Positions 1 to 8,971 of a DNA stretch of 64,000 nucleotides are shown here, piece by piece. Below the pieces are notes generated by a model. The model was not told the origin of the DNA. It made no database searches and saw nothing but the letters and a program-made list of their open reading frames with translations. The DNA comes from Pseudomonas migulae (lineage in GTDB: Bacteria; Pseudomonadota; Gammaproteobacteria; Pseudomonadales; Pseudomonadaceae), in NCBI RefSeq assembly GCF_024169315.1, contig NZ_JALJWR010000001.1, forward strand, positions 5,320,501 to 5,384,500, written 5' to 3'. The first letter of the stretch is position 1; each line of letters begins with the position of its first letter. Both the position numbers and the translations under genes were made by a program.

Positions 1-458
1 ATCGGCCGCGCCGCGGCAATCGCCACCAACACCAACCCTACAATCAGATTAATCCCCACCAACTTGCGAATCCGCCCCAGCACCGCAGCCCCTGTCGGCC
101 AGTCCTGCGCCGCCACCGCCGTGCGCAATTCCGGCAGCAGCAACGCCTGAATCCGGATAAACAGCGCCGTCATCACCACGTACAACCCCATCATCACCTG
201 CACATAACGCGGCGCGGATTCAAAACCGGTGTATTGCAGATGGATCATGCCCACGCCGCTGATCGGCAACAGCACCACCGCCACCCAGACCCAGCGGAAA
301 AAACCTTGAAACACTTCTACCCACAGCTTCAACCGGGCAGGGCCTTCCAGCGCCTTCATCGCCGCGGGTCGCAGGACCATCCAGGCGAAAAACATACCGC
401 CGACCCATACCAGGGCGGACAGGACATGCAGGGTGTAAACGATGCCAAAAGGTGTCAT
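1..458 (-). CDS. CopD-family integral membrane protein (partial, C terminus beyond the left edge)
   Basis: Reading the minus strand from the ATG at 458 gives an open frame of about 152 residues that runs off the window. It is dominated by hydrophobic spans: residues 5-26, about 50-66, 75-95 and 130-150. The start MTPFGIVYTLHVLSALVWVGG and the later run with WVWVAVVLLPISGVGMI resemble the small CopD/YgiZ-like membrane proteins, some linked to copper or haem handling. It is divergent from dinG, with only 99 bases between. Membrane topology is visible; copper involvement is family inference only. The missing end prevents a length check. Confidence 0.7.
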   Translation of the reverse strand, partial: MTPFGIVYTLHVLSALVWVGGMFFAWMVLRPAAMKALEGPARLKLWVEVFQGFFRWVWVAVVLLPISGVGMIHLQYTGFESAPRYVQVMMGLYVVMTALFIRIQALLLPELRTAVAAQDWPTGAAVLGRIRKLVGINLIVGLVLVAIAAARP

Positions 459-519
459 TGAGGTACTCCGTTCTGCGCGGGATTAATTAGCGCGGTATGA
501 TAGCCGCCGAACCGAACCA

Positions 520-535
520 CTGAAAATTTATCCAG
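520..535 (+). promoter_or_regulatory. LexA-like SOS box upstream of dinG
   Basis: CTGAAAATTTATCCAG fits CTG-N10-CAG with a mostly AT interior, the shape of a gammaproteobacterial LexA site. It ends 22 bases before the dinG ATG. dinG is a LexA target in E. coli, so the position makes sense; binding is inferred. Confidence 0.6.
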
Positions 536-557
536 CGTTTTTTGCGCCCGACAATCC

Positions 558-2702
558 ATGATCAGCACCGAACTCAAAACCACGATCCAGGGCGCCTACT
601 CGCGTTTTCTCGAAGCCAAGAGCCTCAAGCCGCGCTACGGCCAACGCCTGATGATCGCCGAAATTGCCAAAGTCCTCGGTGACATCGACACCGACGACGA
701 AGGCCGGCGCAGTGGCGACCCCGCGATTGTCGCGGTGGAAGCCGGCACCGGTACCGGCAAGACCGTGGCCTACAGCCTGGCGGCGATCCCGACCGCGAAG
801 GCCGCCGGCAAACGCCTGGTGATCGCCACGGCCACCGTGGCCCTGCAAGAACAGATCGTCTACAAGGATCTGCCCGACCTGATGCGCAACAGCGGGCTGA
901 ATTTCAGCTTCGCCCTGGCCAAGGGGCGCGGGCGCTACATGTGCCTGTCCAAGCTCGACATGTTGCTCCAGGAAGGTCACGCACAAACCGCCACCGCGCA
1001 GCTGTTCGAAGAAGAAGGCTTCAAGATCGAGGTCGATGAGGCCAGTCAGAAGCTGTTCACCAGCATGATCGAAAAACTCGCCGGCAATAAATGGGACGGC
1101 GATCGCGACAGCTGGTCCACCGCCCTGGAAGACGCCGATTGGGCGCGCCTGACCACCGATCACAGCCAGTGCACCAACCGTCATTGCCCGAACTTCGGCC
1201 AGTGTGCCTTCTACAAGGCCCGGGAAGGCATGGGCAAGGTCGACGTGATCGTCACCAACCACGACATGGTCCTGGCCGACCTGGCATTGGGCGGCGGTGC
1301 GGTTCTGCCGGACCCGCGCGACACCATCTACGTGTTCGACGAAGGTCACCACCTGCCGGACAAGGCCATCGGCCACTTCGCTCACTACACGCGTCTGCGT
1401 TCCACCGCCGACTGGCTGGAAACCACGGCCAAGAACCTCACCAAATTACTCGCCCAGCACCCGCTGCCGGGTGACCTGGGCAAGTTGATCGAACAGGTGC
1501 CGGAACTGGCCCGTGAGATCAAGACCCAGCAACAGTTCATGTTCAGTGCCTGCGAACAGGTCGCCGATTTCAAACCCGGCGAAGACGTCGAAGGCCGTGA
1601 GCGGCCGCGTCACCGCTTCGTCGGCGGGGTGATTCCCGAGCACATGCGCGAAATGGGCGTCGAGCTGAAGAAAGGCTTCGCCCGCCTCACCGACCTGTTC
1701 ACCCGGCTCACCGAGCTGCTCAAGGAAGGCATGGACGGCGAGGTCAACATCGGCATCGCCAGCAACCAGGCCGAGGAGTGGTATCCGCTGTTTGGCAGCC
1801 TGTTGTCGCGTTCTTCGGGCAACTGGGAGCTGTGGGTCGCGTTCACCGCTGAAGACCCGGAAGACAACCCGCCCATGGCGCGCTGGCTGACCCTGGCCGA
1901 AAGCGGTTCGCTGTTCGACATCGAGGTCAACGCCAGCCCGATCCTCGCGGCGGAAATGCTCCGGCGCAACCTGTGGAACGTGGCTTATGGCGCACTGGTG
2001 ACCTCGGCAACGCTGACCGCACTCGGCACGTTCGACCGTTTCCGCATGCGTGCCGGCCTGCCGAAAAAAGCCGTGACCGCCGTGGTTCCGAGCCCGTTCC
2101 ATCACGCCGACGCCGGTGTGTTGCGGGTGCCGGACCTGAAAGCCGACCCCCGTGATGCACCGGCCCATACCGCCGCGATCATTCGCGATCTGCCGCAGCT
2201 GGTCGAAGGTTCGCGCGGCACGCTGGTGCTGTTCTCGTCGCGCAAGCAGATGCAGGACGTGTTCGACGGCCTCGACCGCGACTGGCGCAAGCAAGTGTTC
2301 ATTCAAGGCAACCTGTCTAAACAGGAAACCCTGAACAAGCACAAGGCACGCGTCGACGGTGGCGATTCCAGCGTGTTGTTCGGCCTCGCGAGTTTTGCTG
2401 AAGGGGTCGACTTGCCCGGTGCCTACTGCGAGCACGTGGTGATCGCGAAGATTCCGTTCTCGGTGCCGGATGATCCGGTCGAAGCGGCACTGGCCGAGTG
2501 GATCGAAGCACGGGGCGGCAATCCGTTCATGGAGATCTCCGTGCCGGACGCCTCGCTGAAACTGGTTCAGGCCTGCGGTCGCTTGCTGCGGACCGAAGAA
2601 GACCGCGGCACCATCACCTTGCTTGACCGGCGCCTGGTCACCCAGCGTTACGGCAAAGCCATCCTCAATGCGTTGCCGCCATTCCGTCGAGAAATTTCCT
2701 GA
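558..2702 (+). CDS. dinG: ATP-dependent DNA helicase DinG (XPD-like, iron-sulfur)
   Basis: A 714-residue superfamily 2 helicase of the DinG/XPD class, expected to unwind 5'-3' with ATP and to resolve R-loops and DNA structures after damage. The Walker A motif GTGTGKT is at residues 63-69 and the Walker B DEGH box at 261-264. Four cysteines suited to a 4Fe-4S cluster are present: C129 in YMCLSK, then C205, C210 and C216 in the CTNRHCPNFGQC stretch. The C-terminal helicase part contains ACGRLLRTEEDRG. Length matches long DinG proteins (about 710-720 residues). A LexA-like box lies just upstream, consistent with SOS induction. The gene is isolated from the following one by about 95 bases. Confidence 0.95.
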   Translation: MISTELKTTIQGAYSRFLEAKSLKPRYGQRLMIAEIAKVLGDIDTDDEGRRSGDPAIVAVEAGTGTGKTVAYSLAAIPTAKAAGKRLVIATATVALQEQIVYKDLPDLMRNSGLNFSFALAKGRGRYMCLSKLDMLLQEGHAQTATAQLFEEEGFKIEVDEASQKLFTSMIEKLAGNKWDGDRDSWSTALEDADWARLTTDHSQCTNRHCPNFGQCAFYKAREGMGKVDVIVTNHDMVLADLALGGGAVLPDPRDTIYVFDEGHHLPDKAIGHFAHYTRLRSTADWLETTAKNLTKLLAQHPLPGDLGKLIEQVPELAREIKTQQQFMFSACEQVADFKPGEDVEGRERPRHRFVGGVIPEHMREMGVELKKGFARLTDLFTRLTELLKEGMDGEVNIGIASNQAEEWYPLFGSLLSRSSGNWELWVAFTAEDPEDNPPMARWLTLAESGSLFDIEVNASPILAAEMLRRNLWNVAYGALVTSATLTALGTFDRFRMRAGLPKKAVTAVVPSPFHHADAGVLRVPDLKADPRDAPAHTAAIIRDLPQLVEGSRGTLVLFSSRKQMQDVFDGLDRDWRKQVFIQGNLSKQETLNKHKARVDGGDSSVLFGLASFAEGVDLPGAYCEHVVIAKIPFSVPDDPVEAALAEWIEARGGNPFMEISVPDASLKLVQACGRLLRTEEDRGTITLLDRRLVTQRYGKAILNALPPFRREIS

Positions 2703-2797
2703 TACAGCGGTGGGCAAATCTGCCCGCCGCGTTGTCTATCTCTCTGCCATCGCTTTTCCATTGGCCCATTGAGGTCGTTAGGGAGAATTTCGTTCTC

Positions 2798-5308
2798 ATG
2801 ATCCGCCGTTCGTTGCCTGCCGTTTTTGCCTTGTTGTTCACAACGCCCTTGCTCGCTGCGCCCGCAGCCCAGCAGACGCTGTTCAACTTCGTGCGCCCCG
2901 CCGACGTGGTTCAGGTGGCGACTCAGGACGCCAGCCTGCCGCAATCCAATGCCGAGCAAACAGCCGAAGGCGAAGTGCTGCGTCGGGTGACGTTCAACCC
3001 GGTGGCCCAGCCAACCTTGCGCCTGACTCCGCAAACCGGTGCCTGGGACTGGTCGCAGTCCGGCGTGATGAGCCTGCGGATCCAGAGCGCGATGAACTGG
3101 GCCGTGACGCTCTACGTGAAAATCCAGAGCAACGACGGCAAGACGCTGATCAGTCGCGTCGACCTGCCGGCCGGTCCTGCGCAAACGCTGCTGGTGCCGC
3201 TGGTCGCCACTTCGCCACTGAGCCTGGGCATGAAGGCCGGCCCGCCGATGCCGATGACCGTCGACGGTCAACGCATCCTGCTGGCCAGCAGCGCCGGTGA
3301 ACTGGATCGCAGCCAGGTGGTGTCGGTGACCTTGTCGATGGATCAGCCGAAAGTCGCCCAAAGCATCCTGCTGGAACGCTTTGGTGTGCAAGACAGCGCG
3401 GCTGTGACCCAAGCCGTTTACGGCGGGCTGGTGGACGCGTTCGGGCAATCGACCCGAAGCAAATGGCCGGAGAAGATCGGCAGCGACGAGCAACTCAAAA
3501 GCGCCGCCGCCAAGGAACAGCAACAAACCAAAACCTGGTTGGCCGAGCGCGAGAAGTCGTCGCTGGACAAATTCGGTGGCTGGTTGAAAGGCCCGGCCTT
3601 CAAGGCCAGCGGCTTTTTCCGCACCGAGAAACGTGACGGTCGCTGGTATCTGGTGACACCGGAAGGGCATCCGTTTTATTCGCTCGGGGTCAACACCGTT
3701 ACCCCGGACGTCAACCAGACCTACATCGCCGGCCGCGAATGGATGTTCGAGTCACTGCCAAAACCTGACGAGCCGCTGGCCAGTCATTTTGGTGAAGGCG
3801 ACAACCGTGGCGGCAATGGCGTCGATCAGGGCCGTGGCTATAACGCCGGCCGCTGGTACGACTTCTATGGTGCCAACCTGCAGCGTCTGTATGGCGCTCC
3901 TTGCGTATTGGGCAGCGACACCAAGGCCGGTGTCGCCGAAGCGGCCAAGGCTGACGCGGTTGAGGCGACGGTTGAAAAAGCCGCTGAGCAACCGGTCGTG
4001 CCGGCCACGGCCGAATCCGGTGTTGCCGAAGCCGCCAAGGCCGGCGCAGAGGACGCGACCGTTGCGAAAGCGGCCGAGCAGAAACCCGCCGAGCCCTGCA
4101 CAGCGGTGATTGATGAACAACGCTGGACCAGCCACACCCTGGATCGCCTGCAAGCCTGGGGTTTCAACACCGTCGGCAACTGGAGTGCCCCGGCACTGGC
4201 CAACGCTGATCGCGTGCCCTACACCTTGCCGCTGTCGATCGTCGGCGATTACGCCAGCATCAGCACGGGCACCGACTGGTGGGGCGGCATGCCCGACCCG
4301 TTTGACCCGCGTTTCGCCATGGCCACCGAGCGTGCCGTGGCCATTGCCGCCCGCGATCATCGTGACGATCCGTGGCTGATCGGTTACTTCGCCGACAACG
4401 AGCTGGCCTGGGCCGGCCCCGGTGACGACCCGAAAGCCCGCTACGCGCTGGCCTACGGCACCTTGAAAATGACCACCGACGTGCCGGCCAAGCGCGCGTT
4501 CCTCAAGCAACTGCGCGACAAATACCGCAATCAGGCGGGCCTTTCCAAAGCCTGGGGCATCGACCTGCCGGCGTGGGAATTGATGGAAGACCCAGGCTTC
4601 GTACCGCCGCTGCCAAGCGCCGAACACCCGGAAATCGAGGCTGACTTCAAATACTTCCAGAAGGTCTTTGCCGACACGTACTTCAAAACCATTTCCGACT
4701 CGCTCAAGTGGCACGCGCCGAATCAGCTGTTGCTCGGCGGTCGCTTTGCCATCAGCACGCCGGAAGCCGTGGAATCCTGCGCGCAGTATTGCGACGTGTT
4801 GAGCTTCAACCTGTACACCCTGCAACCGCAGGACGGTTACGACTTCGCAAAATTGCGCAGTCTGGATAAGCCGGTGCTGATCACCGAATTCAACTTTGGC
4901 TCCGCCGATCGTGGCCCGTTCTGGGGTGGCGTTACGCAATTGGCCAAGGAAGAAGACCGCGGCCCGGCCTACGCCAACTTCCTGAAACAGGCGCTGAGCG
5001 AGCCGTTGATTGTTGGCGTGCACTGGTTCCAGTACCTCGATCAACCGGTGACCGGCCGACTGCTGGACGGCGAAAACGGGCACTTCGGTCTGGTGGGCAT
5101 TACCGATCTGCCGTTCCAGGGCTTTGTCGACAGTGTGCGCAAGAGCAACCTCGCGGCCGTTGATCAGCTGGGCAAAGAGGCCGAGAAGGCCAAGGCTGAA
5201 GCGGATAAAGCCAGCCATGATGCCGAGGGTGGGCGAAAAGCCGAAGCCGGCAAAGGCCCGGGGCAGGGCGCCGGTAACCCGGGTGGGCATTCCGGGAAGG
5301 GCCATTAA
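2798..5308 (+). CDS. Secreted agarase-like glycoside hydrolase (GH-A clan, GH50-like)
   Basis: 836 residues from the ATG at 2798, preferred over 2732 because it begins a clean signal peptide (MIRRSLPAVFALLFTTPLLA, then APAAQ) and has GGGAGA upstream. The N-terminal ~200 residues look like a beta-sandwich carbohydrate-binding module. The catalytic barrel starts near GFFRTEKRDGRWYLVTPEGH. Candidate acid/base is the NE pair in FADNELAWAG, candidate nucleophile the E of LITEFNFGSADRG. This layout recalls beta-agarases, but the substrate in Pseudomonas is unknown. Two oddities stand out. An Ala/Glu/Lys-rich insert (about residues 371-436) is a tandem 90-base duplication, and the tail is a Lys/Ala/Gly-rich low-complexity stretch. 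It may act on another beta-glycan or exopolysaccharide. Confidence 0.7.
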   Translation: MIRRSLPAVFALLFTTPLLAAPAAQQTLFNFVRPADVVQVATQDASLPQSNAEQTAEGEVLRRVTFNPVAQPTLRLTPQTGAWDWSQSGVMSLRIQSAMNWAVTLYVKIQSNDGKTLISRVDLPAGPAQTLLVPLVATSPLSLGMKAGPPMPMTVDGQRILLASSAGELDRSQVVSVTLSMDQPKVAQSILLERFGVQDSAAVTQAVYGGLVDAFGQSTRSKWPEKIGSDEQLKSAAAKEQQQTKTWLAEREKSSLDKFGGWLKGPAFKASGFFRTEKRDGRWYLVTPEGHPFYSLGVNTVTPDVNQTYIAGREWMFESLPKPDEPLASHFGEGDNRGGNGVDQGRGYNAGRWYDFYGANLQRLYGAPCVLGSDTKAGVAEAAKADAVEATVEKAAEQPVVPATAESGVAEAAKAGAEDATVAKAAEQKPAEPCTAVIDEQRWTSHTLDRLQAWGFNTVGNWSAPALANADRVPYTLPLSIVGDYASISTGTDWWGGMPDPFDPRFAMATERAVAIAARDHRDDPWLIGYFADNELAWAGPGDDPKARYALAYGTLKMTTDVPAKRAFLKQLRDKYRNQAGLSKAWGIDLPAWELMEDPGFVPPLPSAEHPEIEADFKYFQKVFADTYFKTISDSLKWHAPNQLLLGGRFAISTPEAVESCAQYCDVLSFNLYTLQPQDGYDFAKLRSLDKPVLITEFNFGSADRGPFWGGVTQLAKEEDRGPAYANFLKQALSEPLIVGVHWFQYLDQPVTGRLLDGENGHFGLVGITDLPFQGFVDSVRKSNLAAVDQLGKEAEKAKAEADKASHDAEGGRKAEAGKGPGQGAGNPGGHSGKGH
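3929..4095 (+). repeat. In-frame 90-base tandem duplication inside the agarase-like gene
   Basis: Two copies starting at 3929 and 4019 both encode GVAEAAKA followed by an acidic stretch and KAAEQ. The copies have diverged at several third positions, so the duplication is not very recent. They form an Ala-rich, probably helical linker inserted between parts of the catalytic domain. Confidence 0.8.
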
Positions 5309-5330
5309 GGCCTGAAACCGAGTCATCGTT

Positions 5331-5400
5331 CTTCGCGGGCAAGCCTCGCTCCTACAAGAGCACCTCTGAACCTGTAGGAGCGAGGCTTGCCCGCGAAGGC
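5331..5400. repeat. REP doublet 1 (TAGGAGCGAGGCTTGCCCGCGAAG type, inverted pair)
   Basis: Two REP units in inverted orientation flank a 20-base loop downstream of the agarase-like gene. Left unit reads CTTCGCGGGCAAGCCTCGCT, right unit its complement. The unit can form a long hairpin and may terminate or stabilise the upstream transcript. Confidence 0.92.
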
Positions 5401-5534
5401 ATCCTCAAAAACACCATAAATTTCAGAGCCAAGACACGGGCAAACCGACCGCCCAGCCCGCCCCTGTTCCCAAAACCATCAATGGCTGGAACAATGCGGG
5501 CCACTTTGTAGAGCTTTGTCCGAGGGAGTAGCGG

Positions 5535-6680
5535 GTGCAGATTCAGGGTCATTACGAACTCAGGTTCGAAGCGGTGCGTGAAGCGTTTGCCGCGTTGTTC
5601 GACGATCCCCAGGAACGTGGCGCAGCGCTGTGCATCCAGGTCGGAGGCGAAACCGTCGTCGATCTCTGGTCCGGCACCGCCGACAAGGATGGCCTTGAGG
5701 CCTGGCACAGCGACACCATCGCCAACCTGTTCTCCTGCACCAAGACCTTCACCGCCGTCACCGCCCTGCAACTGGTGGCCGAAGGCAAGCTGCAACTGGA
5801 CGCCCCGGTTGCCCGCTACTGGCCCGAATTCGCTGCCGCCGGCAAGGAATCCGTCACCCTGCGTCAATTGCTCTGCCATCAGGCCGGTCTGCCGGCGTTG
5901 CGCGAGTTGCTGGCGCCCGAGGCGCTTTACGACTGGCAGACCATGGTCGATGCACTGGCGGCCGAAGCGCCGTGGTGGACGCCGGGCACTGCTCACGGTT
6001 ATGCCGCGATCACCTATGGCTGGCTGGTCGGCGAATTGCTGCGTCGGGCCGACGGTCGTGGGCCGGGCGAGTCGATTGTGGCCCGCGTCGCCAAACCGTT
6101 GGGGCTGGATTTCCACGTCGGCCTGGCGGATGAAGAGTTCCATCGCGTGGCGCACATCGCCCGTGGCAAGGGCAACGTCGGCGATGCCGCGGCCCAACGC
6201 CTGCTGCAAGTGACGATGCGCGAACCGACGGCCATGACCACGCGGGCCTTCACCAACCCGCCGTCGGTCCTGACCAGCACCAACAAGCCCGAGTGGCGGC
6301 GCATGCAGCAACCGGCTGCCAATGGCCACGGCAATGCCCGCAGCCTGGCCGGGTTCTACGCCGGTCTGCTCGACGGCAGCCTGCTGGAAAGCGAGATGCT
6401 CGACGAGCTGACCCGCGAACACAGCCTCGGCGAGGACAAGACTTTACTGACCCGGACCCGCTTCGGCCTGGGTTGCATGCTCGATCAACCGGACGTTCCC
6501 AACGCCACTTATGGCCTCGGTCCACGAGCGTTCGGCCATCCGGGCGCCGGCGGTTCCATCGGTTTTGCTGACCCTGAGCACGATGTCGCCTTCGGTTTTG
6601 TGACAAATACACTGGGGCCTTACGTCTTGATGGATCCGCGCGCGCAAAAGCTCGCACGGGTACTGGCCACTTGTCTGTAA
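5535..6680 (+). CDS. EstB-like serine hydrolase (beta-lactamase / class C family esterase)
   Basis: A 381-residue serine beta-lactamase-fold hydrolase. It starts at GTG (5535) behind GAGGGAG. The nucleophile motif SxxK is S67-C-T-K70, a tyrosine of the YxN-like second motif is in HGYAAITYG (Y156), and a glycine-rich HPGAGGSIGFADPE block near the C terminus takes the place of the KTG box. These are the marks of EstB/LACTB-type esterases and 6-aminohexanoate-dimer-hydrolase relatives that usually hydrolyse esters rather than beta-lactams. No signal peptide is seen, so it is probably cytoplasmic. The true substrate cannot be told from sequence. Confidence 0.85.
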   Translation: MQIQGHYELRFEAVREAFAALFDDPQERGAALCIQVGGETVVDLWSGTADKDGLEAWHSDTIANLFSCTKTFTAVTALQLVAEGKLQLDAPVARYWPEFAAAGKESVTLRQLLCHQAGLPALRELLAPEALYDWQTMVDALAAEAPWWTPGTAHGYAAITYGWLVGELLRRADGRGPGESIVARVAKPLGLDFHVGLADEEFHRVAHIARGKGNVGDAAAQRLLQVTMREPTAMTTRAFTNPPSVLTSTNKPEWRRMQQPAANGHGNARSLAGFYAGLLDGSLLESEMLDELTREHSLGEDKTLLTRTRFGLGCMLDQPDVPNATYGLGPRAFGHPGAGGSIGFADPEHDVAFGFVTNTLGPYVLMDPRAQKLARVLATCL

Positions 6681-6794
6681 AACGCGCTCAACGGTTCCAG
6701 GGCCGGAACCCGAAGGCCTTTATGTTTTCCAAGCGTCTGTTTATCCGGGTCATGCCGGCCTGATTTTTTATGACTTCATTTTTGTGGATATCCA

Positions 6795-7889
6795 ATGTCA
6801 CTTAATAAAACCACCCTCGCTTTGGCCCTGTGTGTCGCTGTTACCGGTTGTGCGCAGACTCCACAAAATGATTCGGATGGCAGCAGCTGGTGGCCGTTCG
6901 GCTCCTCCGACAAAGTCGCGGCAAAAGAGCCGGCTCCCGCTCCGGTACCCGTGAAACCCGTCGCAGCGGCCCCGGTGGTCAAGAAGGCTGAAAGCTCCAA
7001 TCCTTGGTACTGGCCGTTTGGCTCTGAGGAAGTTCTGGACAAGAAGCCTGAGGTGAAACCTGAAGCCAAACCGGTTGAAGTGGCCAAGGCTGAAGCCGAT
7101 GCGGGTGGCAAATGGTGGTGGCCGTTCGGCGGCAAGGAACAGAGCACCGCTAAAGTCGTGCCGATGCCGGATCCGAAAGTCACCCAGGCCTGGCTCGATG
7201 ATTACGAACCGCGCCTGCGCGAGGCAATCAAGGACAGTAACCTGCAACTCGAGCGCCGTGAAAACGTGCTGGTGGTGACTGCGCCGGTAGAAGGCTCGTT
7301 CAACCCCGACCGTCCAGCGATGTTGCTGCCGGTCACCCTGGGCCCGTTCACTCGCGTGGCGAAAATCCTCGAAGTCGATCCGAAGACCGCCGTGCTGGTA
7401 CTTGGTCACAGCGACACCTCGGGCGCCGCACCGGCCAACGTGAAACTGAGTCAGGAACGGGCACAAGCCGTGGCGGCGATCTTCCGTCTCAGCGGCTTGC
7501 AGCGTGATCGCCTGATGCTGCGCGGCATGGGCGGCGAAGCCCCGCGTGCAGCGAACGACAGCACTGAAGGCCGTGCCTTGAACCGTCGCGTTGAGCTGCT
7601 GGTGACCCCGCAAAACACCATGGTCGCGCTGCTGAGCAAATACAACATGCCAGCCCCGGCGCCGGTGAAATTGGTCGCAGCCCAGGACGTCAAGCCAGTG
7701 GTCAAGCCGGTTACGCCTGCACCTGCCGCGAAGAAAGCCGCTGTGCCTGCCGCGAAAAAAGCACCGGCCAAGAAAGCCGCTGCCAAGAAGGCACCGGCCA
7801 AAACTGCGACACCGGCCAAAAAGACCGCGCCGGCCAAAGCTGCAGCAACTGACAAGAAAGTCGTTGCCGCCGATGCTGTGAAAAAGTGA
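6795..7889 (+). CDS. OmpA-family lipoprotein with three WPFG motifs and a histone H1-like tail
   Basis: 364 residues. The N terminus is a lipoprotein signal with lipobox VTGC (Cys18 lipidated). The next ~100 residues hold three spaced aromatic repeats, SSWWPFG, NPWYWPFG and KWWWPFG, separated by Pro/Ala/Lys linkers. Residues about 150-270 form an OmpA-like peptidoglycan-binding domain, recognised by GHSDTSG and the ending NDSTEGRALNRRVELLV. The last ~75 residues are a Lys/Ala/Pro tail of AAKKAP-type repeats resembling histone H1 or AlgP. The likely site is the outer membrane inner leaflet, bound to peptidoglycan. The function of the WPFG repeats and the basic tail is unknown. pdxH follows 24 bases downstream, so the two may be cotranscribed. 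Confidence 0.85.
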   Translation: MSLNKTTLALALCVAVTGCAQTPQNDSDGSSWWPFGSSDKVAAKEPAPAPVPVKPVAAAPVVKKAESSNPWYWPFGSEEVLDKKPEVKPEAKPVEVAKAEADAGGKWWWPFGGKEQSTAKVVPMPDPKVTQAWLDDYEPRLREAIKDSNLQLERRENVLVVTAPVEGSFNPDRPAMLLPVTLGPFTRVAKILEVDPKTAVLVLGHSDTSGAAPANVKLSQERAQAVAAIFRLSGLQRDRLMLRGMGGEAPRAANDSTEGRALNRRVELLVTPQNTMVALLSKYNMPAPAPVKLVAAQDVKPVVKPVTPAPAAKKAAVPAAKKAPAKKAAAKKAPAKTATPAKKTAPAKAAATDKKVVAADAVKK

Positions 7890-7913
7890 TTCGTTAACCA
7901 AAAGGAATGCGCC

Positions 7914-8561
7914 ATGACCCAGGGCCTGGCTGATATGCGTCGCGACTACACCCGAGACGGCCTGACCGAGGCACAAGCCCCGGCCGAACCGTTCGCGCTG
8001 TTCCATCAGTGGTTTGCCGACGCGGTGAAAACCGAACAGGCACCGGTGGAAGCCAACGCCATGACCCTGGCGACCGTCGACCAGGACGGTCGGCCGCATT
8101 GCCGCATTCTGCTGCTCAAGGGCCTGGACGAACACGGCTTCACGTTCTTCACCAACTACGACAGCGCCAAGGGGCAGCACCTGGCCGCGAATCCGTTCGC
8201 GGCCATGACCTTTTTATGGCCGGCCCTGGAGCGTCAGGTGCGCATCGAAGGTCGGGTGGTGAAGGTCACGCCGGAAGAGTCCGATGCCTATTTCCAGGTT
8301 CGGCCGCTGGGCAGCCGTCTCGGCGCCTGGGCTTCACCGCAAAGCCGCGTGATCGCCGATCGCGCTGAACTGGAAGCGTTGCTCAAGAACACCGAGCAAC
8401 GTTTCAGCGATACACAGCCTCATTGCCCCGAACACTGGGGCGGTTATCGCCTGCTGCCTGAGCGCATCGAATTCTGGCAGGGTCGTTCGAGCCGTCTGCA
8501 CGATCGCCTCAACTACCGCTCGCAGGGCGCCGACTGGATTCTTGAACGTCTGGCACCCTGA
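7914..8561 (+). CDS. pdxH: Pyridoxamine 5'-phosphate oxidase
   Basis: 215 residues, the normal PdxH length. The FMN enzyme oxidises pyridoxamine or pyridoxine 5'-phosphate to pyridoxal 5'-phosphate in the vitamin B6 pathway and acts as a cytoplasmic dimer. Family blocks are present: [21 protein letters not shown] near the N-terminal third, [36 protein letters not shown], and the C-terminal [24 protein letters not shown]. The start at 7914 has AAGGAA upstream. The 24-base gap to the OmpA-type gene suggests read-through from it. Confidence 0.97.
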   Translation: MTQGLADMRRDYTRDGLTEAQAPAEPFALFHQWFADAVKTEQAPVEANAMTLATVDQDGRPHCRILLLKGLDEHGFTFFTNYDSAKGQHLAANPFAAMTFLWPALERQVRIEGRVVKVTPEESDAYFQVRPLGSRLGAWASPQSRVIADRAELEALLKNTEQRFSDTQPHCPEHWGGYRLLPERIEFWQGRSSRLHDRLNYRSQGADWILERLAP

Positions 8562-8566
8562 GCAGT

Positions 8567-8803
8567 CTACCGATCGGGATAGCCTGCCGCAGCGGCCTCC
8601 AGCCACTGGGGCAGGTCCCGACGCTTGATCTTCTGCGCTTGAGCGTTCGCCAGTTGCTGGAGCATGAAGACTTTCTTATGCTCGTCCTCACCAGCCAAGG
8701 CTAACGCCAGGTCGCGGTCCATCCAGCGTTTGATCCGCAAGTACAACCAACCATGGAAGTACAGACCGGCGACAGTGGTGACGACAATGATGAAGTAATC
8801 CAT
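8567..8803 (-). CDS. Small conserved membrane-anchored hypothetical protein
   Basis: 78 residues with one N-terminal hydrophobic segment (about residues 3-22, MDYFIIVVTTVAGLYFHGWL) followed by a charged cytoplasmic part with a helical run LQQLANAQAQKIKRRDLPQWLEAAA. It is convergent with pdxH, 5 bases from its stop. The codon use is like its neighbours and the frame is clean, and I recall such short proteins next to pdxH in Pseudomonas, so it is probably real. No function can be assigned. Confidence 0.7.
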   Translation of the reverse strand: MDYFIIVVTTVAGLYFHGWLYLRIKRWMDRDLALALAGEDEHKKVFMLQQLANAQAQKIKRRDLPQWLEAAAAGYPDR

Positions 8804-8971
8804 GACAATTCCTGGTTCAGCGGCGCAGATTCAGCCATTTGCCGCTACTGTGTGCTGAGTTCGTGGAGGCGCCTGTACCTGGCCTGAATCAAACCAATTT
8901 TATCCGGGCCACGTCGTGACAGGCGTCAAGCTGCGGAGTTTAATGATGACCTGTCCTTTGGAGTTGATGCT

